Shown: positions 47,606 to 58,493, counted from the first letter of the stretch. The stretch is DNA of 64,000 nucleotides from Oceaniglobus roseus (GCF_002869745.1 NZ_PNOS01000016.1:18424-82423); one strand, 5' to 3'. Numbers and translations: made by a program. Notes: generated from the sequence alone by a model not told the origin.

Positions 47606-48537
47606 CAGTTCAACTCCCCCAGTCGCTTTTCCAGACGCGCGATCAGGCGCGTCAGTTCTTCGTGGTCGCGCGCGGTCATCGACGGACCGGGCGCGCGGAC
47701 CTTGCTGGACGCGATAACCCCGCGCCGCTTCAGCACCTCCTTGCGGATGGCAAGGCCGAGGCCCAGCTGCTGCTCGTAGCGCACCAGCGGCAGGTAGGCG
47801 TCGAACAGGTCTTCCGCCCCGTCCACGTCGCCCGCCTTGTGCCGCTCCACAACCTGCACCAGCATCTCGGGATAGGCAAACCCGGTCATCGCCCCGTCGG
47901 CGCCGCGCTGCATCTCCTGCGCAAGGAACAGCGCCGAGTTGCCGGTGAGGATCGACAGGCGCGGCACGTCGCCGGTGCCGGTCTCGGCCCGGACCCGCGA
48001 AAGCTTCGTCAGCCCCGGCCAGTCCTCGTGCTTCAGCATGACGATCTGCGGATGATCGACGGTCAGCCCGAGGATCGTCTCGACCGAGACCTGCACCCCG
48101 GTGGTCTGCGGGTAGTCCTGGAAGCAGATCGGCGTATCGCCGAGCGCGGTGCAGACCTGCGCCATGTAGCCCTTCAGCTTCGCCTCGGTCACCATGCCGG
48201 GCTGCGGGGCGACCATCACGCCGCCGGCCCCGGCGTCCATCACCGTGTTCGTGAGCCGCGCCATGTTGTCGAGGCCGGCCGCCGAGACGCCGACGATCAC
48301 GGGGACCCGCCCGTCGATCCGCTTCAGGATGTGGCTGGCGAAGCGCTGCGCCTCGTCCCCGGCCATCTTCGGCGCCTCGCCCATGATGCCGAGGATCGTC
48401 ATGCCGGTGACGCCGCACTCGAGGTAGAAGTCCACCATCCGGTCGGTGCTGTCGAAGTCGATCGCCCCGCTGTCATCGAACGGCGTCGCGGCGATGATGA
48501 ACACCCCCTCGGACTCTCTGTGGATCAGGTTGCTCAA
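47605..48537 (-). CDS. dihydrodipicolinate synthase/N-acetylneuraminate lyase-family aldolase
   Basis: 310 residues, class I lyase forming a Schiff base with pyruvate-like substrates. GVFIIAATPFDDSG, GIMGEAPKM (in place of GTTGE), CFQDYPQTTG with the Tyr, and IVMLKHEDWP with the Lys are visible. In this operon it is more likely to act on an oxo acid derived from the hydantoin amino acid than on lysine precursors. The start is TTG at a TTGA overlap with the flavin reductase stop, backed by GGGAGAG. Confidence 0.88.
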   Translation of the reverse strand: MSNLIHRESEGVFIIAATPFDDSGAIDFDSTDRMVDFYLECGVTGMTILGIMGEAPKMAGDEAQRFASHILKRIDGRVPVIVGVSAAGLDNMARLTNTVMDAGAGGVMVAPQPGMVTEAKLKGYMAQVCTALGDTPICFQDYPQTTGVQVSVETILGLTVDHPQIVMLKHEDWPGLTKLSRVRAETGTGDVPRLSILTGNSALFLAQEMQRGADGAMTGFAYPEMLVQVVERHKAGDVDGAEDLFDAYLPLVRYEQQLGLGLAIRKEVLKRRGVIASSKVRAPGPSMTARDHEELTRLIARLEKRLGELN

Positions 48538-49181
48538 CGTGTCTCTCCCTTGGTCTTCGGTACGGCCGGGATCGCCATGGGGGCGATCTCGTCCAGCCTT
48601 GCATAACGGTCGGCGAACAGACGCGCGACCGGATAGTCGCCGTCTCCCACGGCGTCCCAGCGGACGCGCCAGGCGTCGGTGTCGATCAGCCCGTCGGCGG
48701 TGGCAAGCCCCACCGCCTGCCCGATCACGATGTCCCGCTCGGGGCTGAACTGGAGCGTGGTCAGGCGGCGGCACTCGATCGCCGCCGGAGCATCGGCCAG
48801 CCGCGGCGGCGCGACATGGGCCGAGGGCGCGGTGGCGAGGCCGAGCGCCTCGGGCTCGGACACGTCGGAGGCATAGGCGGCGGCGGTGCCCACCATCGAC
48901 TCGGTCAGCGCGGGCGTCGCGATGTTCACCACGAACTCGCCGGTACGTCGGATGTTGGCGGTGGTGTCCTTGGGGCTGCCGTCGGGGCGGTGTTCGAGGC
49001 CGAGGACGACGATGGCCGGGTCCTGTCCGAAGAGGTTGAAGAAGGAATAGGGCGCGGCGTTGACCACGCCGGTCGGCCCCAGCGTCGTCACCCAGGCGAC
49101 GGGGCGCGGGATCACCACGGCCGTCAGCAGCTTGTAGCGCAGCTGCGGCTCCATGGCGTTCAGGTCGAGGGACAGGGTCAT
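48534..49181 (-). CDS. flavin reductase-like protein in the hydantoin operon
   Basis: 215 residues, same family as the protein at the end of the hut operon: VIPRPVAWVTTLGPTGVVNAAPYSFF, FVVNIATPAL and AAIECRRLTTL. Overlaps the D-carbamoylase stop (ATGA) and the aldolase start. No oxygenase gene is present in the operon, so its partner or direct substrate is unknown. Its recurrence in two unrelated amidohydrolase operons suggests a role beyond serving a monooxygenase. Confidence 0.85.
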   Translation of the reverse strand: MTLSLDLNAMEPQLRYKLLTAVVIPRPVAWVTTLGPTGVVNAAPYSFFNLFGQDPAIVVLGLEHRPDGSPKDTTANIRRTGEFVVNIATPALTESMVGTAAAYASDVSEPEALGLATAPSAHVAPPRLADAPAAIECRRLTTLQFSPERDIVIGQAVGLATADGLIDTDAWRVRWDAVGDGDYPVARLFADRYARLDEIAPMAIPAVPKTKGETR

Positions 49182-50122
49182 TCGGCGGCTTTTTCCTCGG
49201 ACGGCAGGATCACCCCGGTCTGGCCGGTGATGCGCCCGTAATGCTCGATCCGCCGGTGGCGGGCGAAGTCGAAGATCGTCGCCTTGCCGAAGTTGCAGAG
49301 GTCCATGTCGCAGGCATGCACGATCAGCTCGTCCCCCTCGCCCTTTGCGCGCGCCACGACGAAGCCGTTCGGATCGACGATGATCGAGCCCGCCATCAGC
49401 GGATGCCCGTCCTCGTCCCCCGCCTTGGCGATGGCCGCGACCCAAGCCGCGTTCTGGTAGGCCCCGGCCGTCACCGACAGCTCGGAGTGATAGAGCCGCT
49501 GCTCCAGCCCCTCGCGGCTGTCCTGGCTGTTCACCGAGGGCGTGTTGTAGCCCAGGGTTATCAGCTCCACCCCCTGCAGCCCCATCTCGCGATAGACCTC
49601 GGGCCAGCGGCGGTCGTTGCAGATGCACATGCCCATCCAGGCGTCGAGGTTGCGCCAGACCGGAAAGCCCAGGTCGCCCGGTTCGAAATACCGCTTCTCG
49701 AGGTGCTGGAAGGCGCGTTCGGTGTCGAACTCGCTGTGCCCCGGCAGGTGCACCTTGCGGTACTTGCCCACGATGTTGCCCGCCCGGTCGGTCAGGATCG
49801 AGGTGTTGAAGTGCCGCCCTTCCGGCGTCTTCTCGGCATAGCCGAAGGTGATGGCGATGCCGTGCCGCCGGGCCGCGTCGAACAGGGGCCGGGTGGCGTC
49901 GTTCGGCATCTCGGACTCGAACCACGTGTCGACCTCGACCTGGTCCTCCATGTACCAGCGCGGGAAGAAGGTGGTCAGCGCGAGTTCCGGGAACACGACA
50001 AGGTCGCAGCCCGCCCCCGCCGCCTGGTCCAGCAGCGCGACCATCCGCGCCACGACCTCGGCCCGGCTCTCGGCCCTCTGGATCGGGCCCATCTGGGCCC
50101 CGCCGATCACGATTTCCCGCAT
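49178..50122 (-). CDS. N-carbamoyl-D-amino acid hydrolase (D-carbamoylase)
   Basis: Nitrilase-superfamily amidase that cuts N-carbamoyl-D-amino acids to the D-amino acid, CO2 and ammonia. 314 residues, near the 304 of the Agrobacterium enzyme. The triad is Glu46 in VVFPELALTTFFPRW, Lys123 in GKYRKVHLPGH and Cys168 in CICNDRRWPE. FQHLEKRYFEPGDLGFPV is especially close to D-carbamoylase. With racemase and hydantoinase in the same operon the three-enzyme route from hydantoin to D-amino acid is complete. Confidence 0.94.
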   Translation of the reverse strand: MREIVIGGAQMGPIQRAESRAEVVARMVALLDQAAGAGCDLVVFPELALTTFFPRWYMEDQVEVDTWFESEMPNDATRPLFDAARRHGIAITFGYAEKTPEGRHFNTSILTDRAGNIVGKYRKVHLPGHSEFDTERAFQHLEKRYFEPGDLGFPVWRNLDAWMGMCICNDRRWPEVYREMGLQGVELITLGYNTPSVNSQDSREGLEQRLYHSELSVTAGAYQNAAWVAAIAKAGDEDGHPLMAGSIIVDPNGFVVARAKGEGDELIVHACDMDLCNFGKATIFDFARHRRIEHYGRITGQTGVILPSEEKAAE

Positions 50123-50132
50123 GTCGTCCTCC

Positions 50133-50798
50133 TCAACTGGCGATGCGCCGCTCGAACCGGGCGATCACGCGCACCAGCGGCCAGAGCAGCAACAGGTAGA
50201 GCCCCGCCGCCAGAACCAGCGGCGAGGCGTTGTAAGTGACCGAGCGCACGAGGCCCGCGGCGTGCAGCATTTCCCCGAGGCTCACCACCGAGGCGAGCGA
50301 GGTGAGCTTGACCACCTCGACCACGTTCGACAGCAGGTCCGGCAGCACGTTGCGCACCGCCTGCGGCAGCGTCACCCAGAGCAGCGTCTGGGCGCCGGTC
50401 AGGCCCGTGGACCGTGCCGCCTCGCCCTGCCCCTTCGGCACCGACAGCAGTCCGGCGCGGAAGATCTCGGCGAAATAGGCGGAGTTGTTCAGGAAGAAGC
50501 CGACGGTGACGGCGGCGAAGGGCGAGATCTTCAGCCCCGCGAAGGGCAGCCCGGCATAGATGAAGATCAGGAGCACCAGCGGCGGGGTCGCCCGGAACAG
50601 GTCGACGAAGGCGATGGAGACCCAGCGCACCGCCCGGTTCTTCGCCACCGATCCGATGGCGAAGACCAGCCCGCCGAGCGCGCCGAGGGGGATCACCACG
50701 GCGCAGATCAAAAGCGTGACGCCCAGCCCCTTCAGCACCAGCGGCAGCGCCTTGGCCATGATGTCGAGGTTGAAGAACTGCTGAAGGATCGCCTCCAT
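50133..50798 (-). CDS. amino-acid-type ABC transporter permease
   Basis: 221 residues, HisM/HisQ-type inner-membrane subunit. Seen: FVDLFRATPPLVLLIFIYAGLP, FRAGLLSVPKGQGEAARSTGLT, and the EAA-like loop VTLPQAVRNVLPDLLSNVVEVVKLTSLAS in overlapping order. Two bases after the partner permease. Delivers the substrate to the hydantoin enzymes downstream; probably hydantoin or N-carbamoyl amino acid. Confidence 0.92.
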   Translation of the reverse strand: MEAILQQFFNLDIMAKALPLVLKGLGVTLLICAVVIPLGALGGLVFAIGSVAKNRAVRWVSIAFVDLFRATPPLVLLIFIYAGLPFAGLKISPFAAVTVGFFLNNSAYFAEIFRAGLLSVPKGQGEAARSTGLTGAQTLLWVTLPQAVRNVLPDLLSNVVEVVKLTSLASVVSLGEMLHAAGLVRSVTYNASPLVLAAGLYLLLLWPLVRVIARFERRIAS

Positions 50799-50800
50799 GC

Positions 50801-51475
50801 TCAGGCCCCCGGCGGCGCGAAGCGCGCTTCCAGCCAGCGCGACGCGATGACGAAGGGCAGGAACAGGATGACATAGGCGACGGCGGCCAGCGTCAGCGGC
50901 GAGGCATTGGCCGAGAAGCTCTGCGCCGTCGTCGCCTGCCCGAGGATGTCGGGCACGCCGATCACCATGCCGAGCGCGGTCATCTTGGTGATCGCGATGG
51001 CGCGGTTGGTCAGCGGCGGGATCACCATGCGCAGCGCCTGCGGCAGCACCACATGGCCGAGCGTCCAGGTGAAGGTCAGCCCGGTCGACCGCGCGGCCTC
51101 CCACTGGCCCTTCGGCGTCGCGGTGATGCCGGCCCAGACGATTTCCTCCGCGAAGGCGGCAAGGACCAGCGTCAGGATCAGGAACAGCACGGTGAAGGAG
51201 GACAGCAGGACGCCCACGTTCGGCAGTCCGAAATAGGCGAGCAGGATCAGCACCAGCGGCGGCAGGGCGCGGAAGATGTCGGCGTAGATCACGATGGGGA
51301 GGGACAGGGCGGCGATCCTGTAGGCGCGCAGGCAGGCGAGCGCCGTGCCAAGGGCGATGCCCGCCAGCACGATCAGAACCGACAGCAGCACCGTCACCCC
51401 CGCGCCCTTCAGGATCAGGGGCGTGTATTTCGCAAGAACCGCGGGGTTCAGGAACTGGTCGAGGAACACCTCCAT
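50801..51475 (-). CDS. amino-acid-type ABC transporter permease
   Basis: 224 residues, partner of the previous permease and forming a heterodimer with it. YADIFRALPPLVLILLAYFGLP, WAGITATPKGQWEAARSTGLT and HVVLPQALRMVIPPLTNRAI contain the family loop. The two permeases are recognisably similar to each other, as is usual for HisQ/HisM pairs. Confidence 0.92.
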   Translation of the reverse strand: MEVFLDQFLNPAVLAKYTPLILKGAGVTVLLSVLIVLAGIALGTALACLRAYRIAALSLPIVIYADIFRALPPLVLILLAYFGLPNVGVLLSSFTVLFLILTLVLAAFAEEIVWAGITATPKGQWEAARSTGLTFTWTLGHVVLPQALRMVIPPLTNRAIAITKMTALGMVIGVPDILGQATTAQSFSANASPLTLAAVAYVILFLPFVIASRWLEARFAPPGA

Positions 51476-51480
51476 CGCGC

Positions 51481-52248
51481 CTACCCGTGGAAGCGCGAGA
51501 GGAACGCGCGGGTGCGCGCCTCGGTCGGGGCGCCGAAGACCTGTTCGGGCGGTCCCTGCTCGACGATCACGCCGCCGTCCATGAAGATGACGCGGTCGGC
51601 GGCATCGCGGGCGAACTTCATCTCGTGGCTGACGACGAGCATGGTCATCCCCTGCCCCGCCACGTCCCGCATCACGTCCAGCACGTCGCCCACCAGCTCG
51701 GGATCCAGCGCCGAGGTCGGCTCGTCGAACAGCATGACCGAGGGCTTCAGCGCCAGCGCCCGCGCGATGGCCACCCGCTGCTGCTGGCCGCCCGAAAGCT
51801 GCGAGGGATAGTGGCGGGCGCGGTCCGACAGGCCGACGCGGTTCAGCGCCTCGATCCCAGCCGCCTCGGCCTCGGCCTTCGCCATGCCCTGCACGCGGCG
51901 CAGCGCGAGGGTGACGTTGCCGAGTGCCGAAAGGTGCGGGTAGAGGTTGAAGGACTGGAATACCATCCCGATCCGCTGGCGCATCCGGTTGAGGTTCACC
52001 CCCGGCCCGGTCAGCCGGTCGCCCTCCACCAGCACCTCGCCGCTGTCGGGTTCCTCCAGCCGGTTGCAGCAGCGCAGCATGGTGGACTTGCCCGAACCCG
52101 ACGGCCCCAGCACGAACACCATCTCGCCGCGCCGCACGTCGAGGTCGATGCCCTTCAGCACCTCGTCGGCGCCGAAGGACTTGTGCAGCGCCCGGACCGA
52201 CAGGGCCGCCGCGTCCGCGGCGCCCCCGGAGGCTGCGACGGACGCCAT
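51481..52248 (-). CDS. amino-acid-type ABC transporter ATP-binding protein
   Basis: 255 residues, HisP/GlnQ-like. Walker [12 protein letters not shown]-loop [12 protein letters not shown], signature [15 protein letters not shown], Walker [15 protein letters not shown] and switch His in VVSHEM. Lies one base after the binding-protein stop and five bases before the permease, so all four transporter genes and the hydantoin enzymes form one unit. Confidence 0.95.
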   Translation of the reverse strand: MASVAASGGAADAAALSVRALHKSFGADEVLKGIDLDVRRGEMVFVLGPSGSGKSTMLRCCNRLEEPDSGEVLVEGDRLTGPGVNLNRMRQRIGMVFQSFNLYPHLSALGNVTLALRRVQGMAKAEAEAAGIEALNRVGLSDRARHYPSQLSGGQQQRVAIARALALKPSVMLFDEPTSALDPELVGDVLDVMRDVAGQGMTMLVVSHEMKFARDAADRVIFMDGGVIVEQGPPEQVFGAPTEARTRAFLSRFHG

Positions 52249-52249
52249 G

Positions 52250-53089
52250 TCAGTTGCAGCCTGGGGTGTGGTCGTCCTCGACGTAACCGGCGAAGCCCGG
52301 CTCGCCGAAGCCCGGCTGCGGCGTCACGGCGGCCGAGCCCGGCTCGGGGATTGTGCCGAACCACTTCTCGCTCAGCGCCGCCATGGTGCCGTCGGTCTTC
52401 ATGCACTCGATCACCTTCTCGACCGTCGCGCGCAGCTCCTCGTCGCCCTTCCTGAACGGCATCCCCCAGACGAGGCCGGTGGAGAAGACGTAGCTGAGTT
52501 GCAGCTGCGGGTTCTGCTTCACGGCCCAGGCCGACACGGTGTTGCCCGCGACGTTGGCGAAGGCGCGGCCCGACATCACCGCCTGGACCGCATCGGCGTT
52601 GGTGCCGTAGCTTTCGACCGTCCAGCCGACCTCGCCCTCCTTCTCGCGCGCCCAGCTGTCATAGACCGAGCCCTTGTTGACCGCGATCACCTTGCCCTCG
52701 AAGCCCTCGAGGTCGGTGATGTCCTCGGTCCCCTTCTTCACCACGAAGCCGAAGTCGGTGTTCAGGTAGCCCTCCGAGAACAGCACGCTGTCGGCCCGCT
52801 CCTTGGTGATCGTGGTGGGGGCGACGACGAAGTCGTAGGTGCCCGCGGCGAGGCCCGGCAGGATGCCCGAGAACTGGGTGGCGACGATGTCCATCTTCGC
52901 GCCGAGCCGTGTGCCGATCTCGTTGGCGAGGTCGATGTTGAAGCCCTCGACCCCGCCCGACAGCGACGGCATGGCGTGGGGCGCGAAGGTGCCGTCGACG
53001 GCGACGGTATAGGTCTTGTCCTGTGCCCTGGCGGCCCCGCCAAGGGCGAGCGCGGCGGCAAGGACGGCAATCGAAAGCTTGCAGTTCAT
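52250..53089 (-). CDS. amino-acid-type ABC transporter substrate-binding protein
   Basis: 279 residues, family 3 extracellular solute-binding fold. A standard Sec signal [23 protein letters not shown] is followed by [27 protein letters not shown] and [17 protein letters not shown]. First gene of the transporter-hydantoin operon, with AGGAGG upstream. Unlike the other binding-protein genes in the window it is followed at one base by the ATPase gene, so there is no stem-loop behind it. Confidence 0.94.
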   Translation of the reverse strand: MNCKLSIAVLAAALALGGAARAQDKTYTVAVDGTFAPHAMPSLSGGVEGFNIDLANEIGTRLGAKMDIVATQFSGILPGLAAGTYDFVVAPTTITKERADSVLFSEGYLNTDFGFVVKKGTEDITDLEGFEGKVIAVNKGSVYDSWAREKEGEVGWTVESYGTNADAVQAVMSGRAFANVAGNTVSAWAVKQNPQLQLSYVFSTGLVWGMPFRKGDEELRATVEKVIECMKTDGTMAALSEKWFGTIPEPGSAAVTPQPGFGEPGFAGYVEDDHTPGCN

Positions 53090-53169
53090 CGTGGACCTCC
53101 TGTTGTCGTTTTCTTTGGTGTCAGCGTAAGCCGGGCCGGCGGCGCCGACCCAGTGAAGAATGACCGTGG

Positions 53170-53190
53170 CCTTATGAGATTTCCGATAGG
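53170..53190. promoter_or_regulatory. imperfect dyad upstream of the hydantoin/transporter operon
   Basis: CCTTAT (53170-53175) and ATAGG (53186-53190) face each other across an AT-rich centre with GAGATTTCC, about 80 bases upstream of the binding-protein start. The T-N11-A character resembles LysR boxes, and a LysR gene closes this operon. Suggestive only. Confidence 0.3.
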
Positions 53191-53214
53191 ATCATTTCTC
53201 GGCCCCATACCCGC

Positions 53215-54761
53215 TCACATCGCCGCCTCGACCAGGAACGGCCCCGGCTCGGCCATGGCGTCGGCGATGGCGCGCTGCAGCTCGGCCACGTCCTCGACCC
53301 GGCGGCCCGGCACTCCCATGCCCTTCGCGATCGCCACGAAGTCGAGCGCCGGGCGGTCGAGGTCCAGCATGTCGAGGGCGGAGCGGCCCGGATTGGCGCC
53401 GACGGCGAAAAGCTCGATCTTCAGGATCTCGTAGGATCGGTTGGCGAAGACCACGGTGGTCACGTTCGCCCCCTCCCGCGCCTGCGACCAGAGGCCCTGG
53501 ATCGTGTACATGGCCGAGCCGTCCGCCTGGAGCGCCAGCACCGGACGCTCCGGGCAGGCGATGGCGGCACCAAGCGCGAGCGGAATGCCGTCCCCGATGG
53601 CGCCGCCGGTGAGCGAGATCCAGGAATGGGGCGGCGCGCCCTCGGTCTGCCGCCAGACGTCGCGCCCGCCGCTGACGCTCTCGTCCACGACGATGGCGTT
53701 TTCCGGCAGGGCGTTGGCGATGGCCGTGGCGATGGTCTCGGGCGTGATCGCGCCCGCCTGCGGCGCGGGGGGCAGGCTTGCGTGGCTGCGGTTCGCCTGC
53801 GCCCCCACCCGTTCGGCCAGGGCGGCGACGGCGGCGGGGCCGTCGCCGTCGCGCCCGGTCAGCGTCGCCACCTCGCAGCCCGCGGGCAGCAGCAGCGAGG
53901 GGCGGTCGGGATAGGCGAAGAAGGCGACCGGCTCCACCGTCTCGATCAGCACCGCCCGCCGGAACGGCTTCAGCGTGTCGAGCGCCATGTTGATCGGATA
54001 CGGCACCCTGGCGATCCCCGCGCGCCCCGCCCCGCGGTCGAACCGCCGGTTCGAGGTCGGGGCCAGCGCCTTCGCCCCGGTTTGCGCCGCGATGCCCTGA
54101 AGCTGCGCCACCGCCTCGGGCGTCTCCAGCACCCGGCCGCTGACGAGGATCACGGTGTCGGGGCCGAGCATCCCTGCCGCCCTCTCGACCGCCGCCTCCT
54201 CCAGCGGCGCGAACTCCGGCGCGGCCGGCGGCGGCGCGATCTGCCCGCCCGCGTCCCAGCCGATGTCGGCGGGGGCGATCAGGGTGGCGACCTTGTTCGG
54301 CCGCGACATGGCGGCGCCGAGCGCCTCCATCGCGTCCGCGGCGAAGCTCTCGGGGCTGGTCGCGGTCTTCACCCAGTCCGAGAACGGGGCCGCCGCGCCC
54401 GCCACGTCGGCGGTCAGCGGCGCGTCGTAGTCGCGGTGGCGCACGGCATGGTCGCCCACGAGGTTCACCATGGGCGAGCGCGCCTTGCGGGCGTTGTGCA
54501 TGTTCGCGCCCGCATTCGCGAGGCCCGGCGCGAGGTGCAGCAGCGTCACCGCGGGGACGTCCGCCATCCGCGCATAGCCGTCGGCGGCGCCGGTCACGAC
54601 GCCCTCGAACAGCCCCAGCACGCAGCGCAGGAGCCCGGTGCGGTCGAGCGCGTCGACGAACTGCATCTCCGAGGTGCCGGGGTTGGCGAAACAGACGCGA
54701 ACACCGGCGCCGTGGAGCGAACGGACGACGGATTCGGCGCCGTTCATGGGAGCTTGGTCTT

Positions 54762-54765
<4 letters not shown>
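53215..54765 (-). CDS. ThDP-dependent decarboxylase/acetolactate-synthase-like enzyme
   Basis: 516 residues, three-domain ThDP fold. FEGVVTGAADGYARM supplies the ThDP-activating Glu, APGLANAGANMHNA the second loop, and ADGSAMYTIQGLWSQ the ThDP/Mg motif. Similar in length and pattern to benzoylformate-decarboxylase-like and 'acetolactate-synthase-like' proteins of catabolic operons and lacking a regulatory subunit partner, so a role as 2-oxo-acid decarboxylase is more likely than branched-chain synthesis. Start overlaps the DppF-type ATPase stop (ATGA). Last gene of the oligopeptide-transporter operon. Confidence 0.87.
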
Positions 54766-55819
<1,054 letters not shown>

Positions 55820-55823
<4 letters not shown>

Positions 55824-56806
55824 GCCGCGGCCTCGATCGGGGCGCGCCAGCAGGCGACGGTGTGGCCGGGGGCAAGCTCGGCAAGCGGCGGATCCTCGGC
55901 GCGGCAGTGGTCTGTGGCCAGCGGGCAGCGCGAGGCGAAGCGGCAGCCGCCGATCTTCGCCCAGGGCGGCGGAACGGTGCCGGGAATGGTGGCAAGGCGG
56001 CCCGCGGCGCTGCCGATGCGGGGCACGGCGGCCATCAGGCCCACGGTGTAGGGATGCTGGGGGTCGGAGAAGAGCGCGGCGGTGCTGGCACGTTCCACCA
56101 CGCGGCCCGCGTACATCACCACGACGTCGTCGCAGGTCTGCGCCACGACGCCGAGGTCGTGGGTGACGAGCATCACCGCGGCGCCGGTGCGTTCGCGAAG
56201 TTCTCCCATGAGATCAAGGATCTGCGCCTGGATCGTGACGTCGAGCGCGGTGGTCGGCTCGTCCGCGATCAGCAACGCCGGATCGTTCGCCAGCGCCAGC
56301 GCGATCATCACCCGCTGCCGCTGCCCGCCCGACAGCTGGTGCGGGTAATCGTCGGCGCGGCTTCTCGGCGAGGGCAGCCCGACGAGGTCCAGCATCTCGA
56401 CCGCGCGGTCGCGGGCGGCCTTGCGCGACAGGCCGGAATGGACCGAAAGGCTCTCCTCGATCTGCGCGCCGCAGGTGTAGACCGGGTTGAGCGAGGTCAT
56501 AGGTTCCTGGAAGATCATCCCGATCTCGCCGCCGCGCAGCTTCCTCATCTCGGTCTCGGACAGCTTCAGGAGGTCGCGACCCTTGAACCGGATCGCCCCG
56601 CCCGCGTAGTGCCCCGGCGGCTGCGGCACGAGCCGCATGATCGAGAGCGAGGTCACGGACTTGCCGCAGCCCGACTCCCCCACCACGCCCAGCGTCTTGC
56701 CGCTGTGAAGCGACAGCGACACCCCCTGCACCGCCCGCTGCACGGTGCCGCCGATGCGGAACTCGACGGCGAGGTCTTCCACCTCGAGAAGCGGCGCGTG
56801 ATCCAT
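55820..56806 (-). CDS. oligopeptide-type ABC transporter ATP-binding protein (DppD/OppD-like)
   Basis: 328 residues from [12 protein letters not shown]. That start is preferred because AGGAG precedes it; an in-frame GTG 17 codons earlier has no good site. Walker [51 protein letters not shown], and a C-terminal [15 protein letters not shown] segment. Forms the ATPase heterodimer with the following gene. Confidence 0.94.
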
Positions 56807-56860
56807 CTGCGGCTCCTGCAGGATTTCCCTGTGCGTGGTGCTCGGCGACCCCGTCACGTC

Positions 56861-58294
56861 TCAGCCCCGCCCATAGGTGAAGGGCGACGCCTGGTCGTGG
56901 GTCCGCCCGGCGAAATCGAGCGTCCGGAACGCCTCCTCGGCCCGGCGCTGCGCCGCCTCCAGCTTCTCCAGCGCGGCGGGCAGGTCGAAGGCCGGCACCT
57001 CGCCGTCGACGACGACATGGCGGCCGTCGACGAACACGTCCTTCACCGCCCGCTCGGCCGCGACGTAGATCAGCGAGCGGAGCGGATCGCGAACGGGCAT
57101 CATCTGCGGATGGGTGATGTCGGCAAGGAACAGGTCGGCCTTCGCGCCCACGGCAAGCCTGCCGATGTCGTCGCGCCCGAGGATCTTCGCCCCGCCGGTC
57201 GTGGCCGCGTCGAAGATGTCGGAGGTGCGAAGGTCATAGGGGTTCCTCGACACCACGCGCGAGATGTAGAGGGCGGTGCGCATCTCCTCCAGCATGTTGT
57301 GGGGATAGGTGTCGGTGCCGATCCCGACCGGGATGCCGCCGCGGATGTAGCGGCCGACCGTGTTCATGGTGATGCCGCGGCGCTGGAACACGGTCGGGCA
57401 ATGGGCGACGGCGGCGCCCGAGCGTTGCAGGAGGCCGAAATCGTCCGCCTCGGGCCAGAAGACATGGCCGTAGTCGTTCAGGAAGATGCCGTGGCCGATG
57501 ATCGCGCCCGCCTTCAGCACCCCGAGGCTGTCGAGCCATTCGAGCGGGGTCATGCCGTGGCGGCGGGTGATCTCGGTGAACTCCACCACCGATTGCGCGG
57601 CGTGGATCTGGAACGGCAGCCCCCGCTCCTGCGCCAGGGCGAAGCTGTCGCGGATCAGCTCGGGCGTGCAGGTGTCGATCTGGGAGGGAGAGATCATGCC
57701 CGAGAGGCGGCCCGAGGGGTGGGCCATGGCGGCATCGACCGTGGCGATGGCCTGCTCCATCGCCGCCCTGCCCCCGTCGGCTTCCCATTCGTAGTTCACG
57801 ACGTGGCCGTTGTCGGTGTACCAGCGCGCCGAGCGGTACATCGGGCTGACGATGCCCCGGAGGCCCGAGGCGGCGAAGGTGTCGATCCAGCCGTCCCAGG
57901 CGACGGAAAGGTCCACCAGCGTCGTCACCCCGGATTTCAGCAGCTCGCTGTAGGTGACCTGCACGCAGGCCTCGCGCCCCTCGTCGTCGCAGCGGAACAG
58001 CGGCATGTACTCGTAGAGCGAGGACATCCCGAGCCGGGGCGAGCCGAGTTCGTCCAGGAAGCCCTTGTTCATCGCCTCGGACGACGGATGCGAGTGGATG
58101 TTGACGAGACCCGGAGAGACAAGGCGGTTCGTGCCGTCTATCTCGGTCTCTGCCGGGCCGTCGTAGCGGCCGCCGACATGGGTGATGGTGTCGCCGTCGA
58201 AGGCGACATCGCCGCCGGTCAGGTACTGGTGGGAGCCTTGTTCGGCGTCGTAGGCGACGATCCAGGCGGCGTTGCGGATGACGGTGACGGGCAT
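56861..58294 (-). CDS. amidohydrolase (chlorohydrolase/deaminase-like, COG0402 type)
   Basis: 477-residue metal-dependent hydrolase. GLVNIHSHPSSEAMNKGF gives the HxH pair, IHAAQSVVEF a further His, and VGIGTDTYPHNMLEEMR the metal-binding Asp. This group deaminates or dechlorinates N-heterocycles and related amines (SsnA, TrzA, guanine deaminase types). It lies between the binding-protein gene and the ATPase genes of an oligopeptide-type transporter, so it probably acts on the imported compound. Ribosome site is weak. Substrate unknown. Confidence 0.88.
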   Translation of the reverse strand: MPVTVIRNAAWIVAYDAEQGSHQYLTGGDVAFDGDTITHVGGRYDGPAETEIDGTNRLVSPGLVNIHSHPSSEAMNKGFLDELGSPRLGMSSLYEYMPLFRCDDEGREACVQVTYSELLKSGVTTLVDLSVAWDGWIDTFAASGLRGIVSPMYRSARWYTDNGHVVNYEWEADGGRAAMEQAIATVDAAMAHPSGRLSGMISPSQIDTCTPELIRDSFALAQERGLPFQIHAAQSVVEFTEITRRHGMTPLEWLDSLGVLKAGAIIGHGIFLNDYGHVFWPEADDFGLLQRSGAAVAHCPTVFQRRGITMNTVGRYIRGGIPVGIGTDTYPHNMLEEMRTALYISRVVSRNPYDLRTSDIFDAATTGGAKILGRDDIGRLAVGAKADLFLADITHPQMMPVRDPLRSLIYVAAERAVKDVFVDGRHVVVDGEVPAFDLPAALEKLEAAQRRAEEAFRTLDFAGRTHDQASPFTYGRG

Positions 58295-58382
58295 GGTGTG
58301 ACTTTCGCGAGCGGATGTTGACGGGACTTCAGCGGCTGAGTGTCGTCCGGCGGTAACGGCGGGCAGCCCCCGACCGCCCCCC

Positions 58383-58407
58383 CGGGCGGGGGCTTCTCCC
58401 CCGCCCG
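58383..58407 (-). promoter_or_regulatory. second stem-loop in the binding-protein/amidohydrolase spacer
   Basis: CGGGCGGGGG pairs with CCCCCGCCCG around CTTCT, without a T-tract. Together with the hairpin at 58456 it makes a double structure between the two genes. Confidence 0.5.
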
Positions 58408-58455
58408 CGGCCGGGGGCCTCCCTACCTTCGGAGCGGCCCGCGGTGGCTAGGTCG

Positions 58456-58486
58456 ACCTGCGCCCGACCCAGAGACGGGCGCAGGT
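58456..58486 (-). promoter_or_regulatory. intercistronic stem-loop after the oligopeptide-binding-protein gene
   Basis: Perfect 11-bp stem ACCTGCGCCCG / CGGGCGCAGGT with a nine-base loop, beginning seven bases after the stop codon. No U-tract. Same position and style as the stem-loops after the ribose-type binding protein and dctP. Confidence 0.7.
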
Positions 58487-58493
58487 TCGCACC

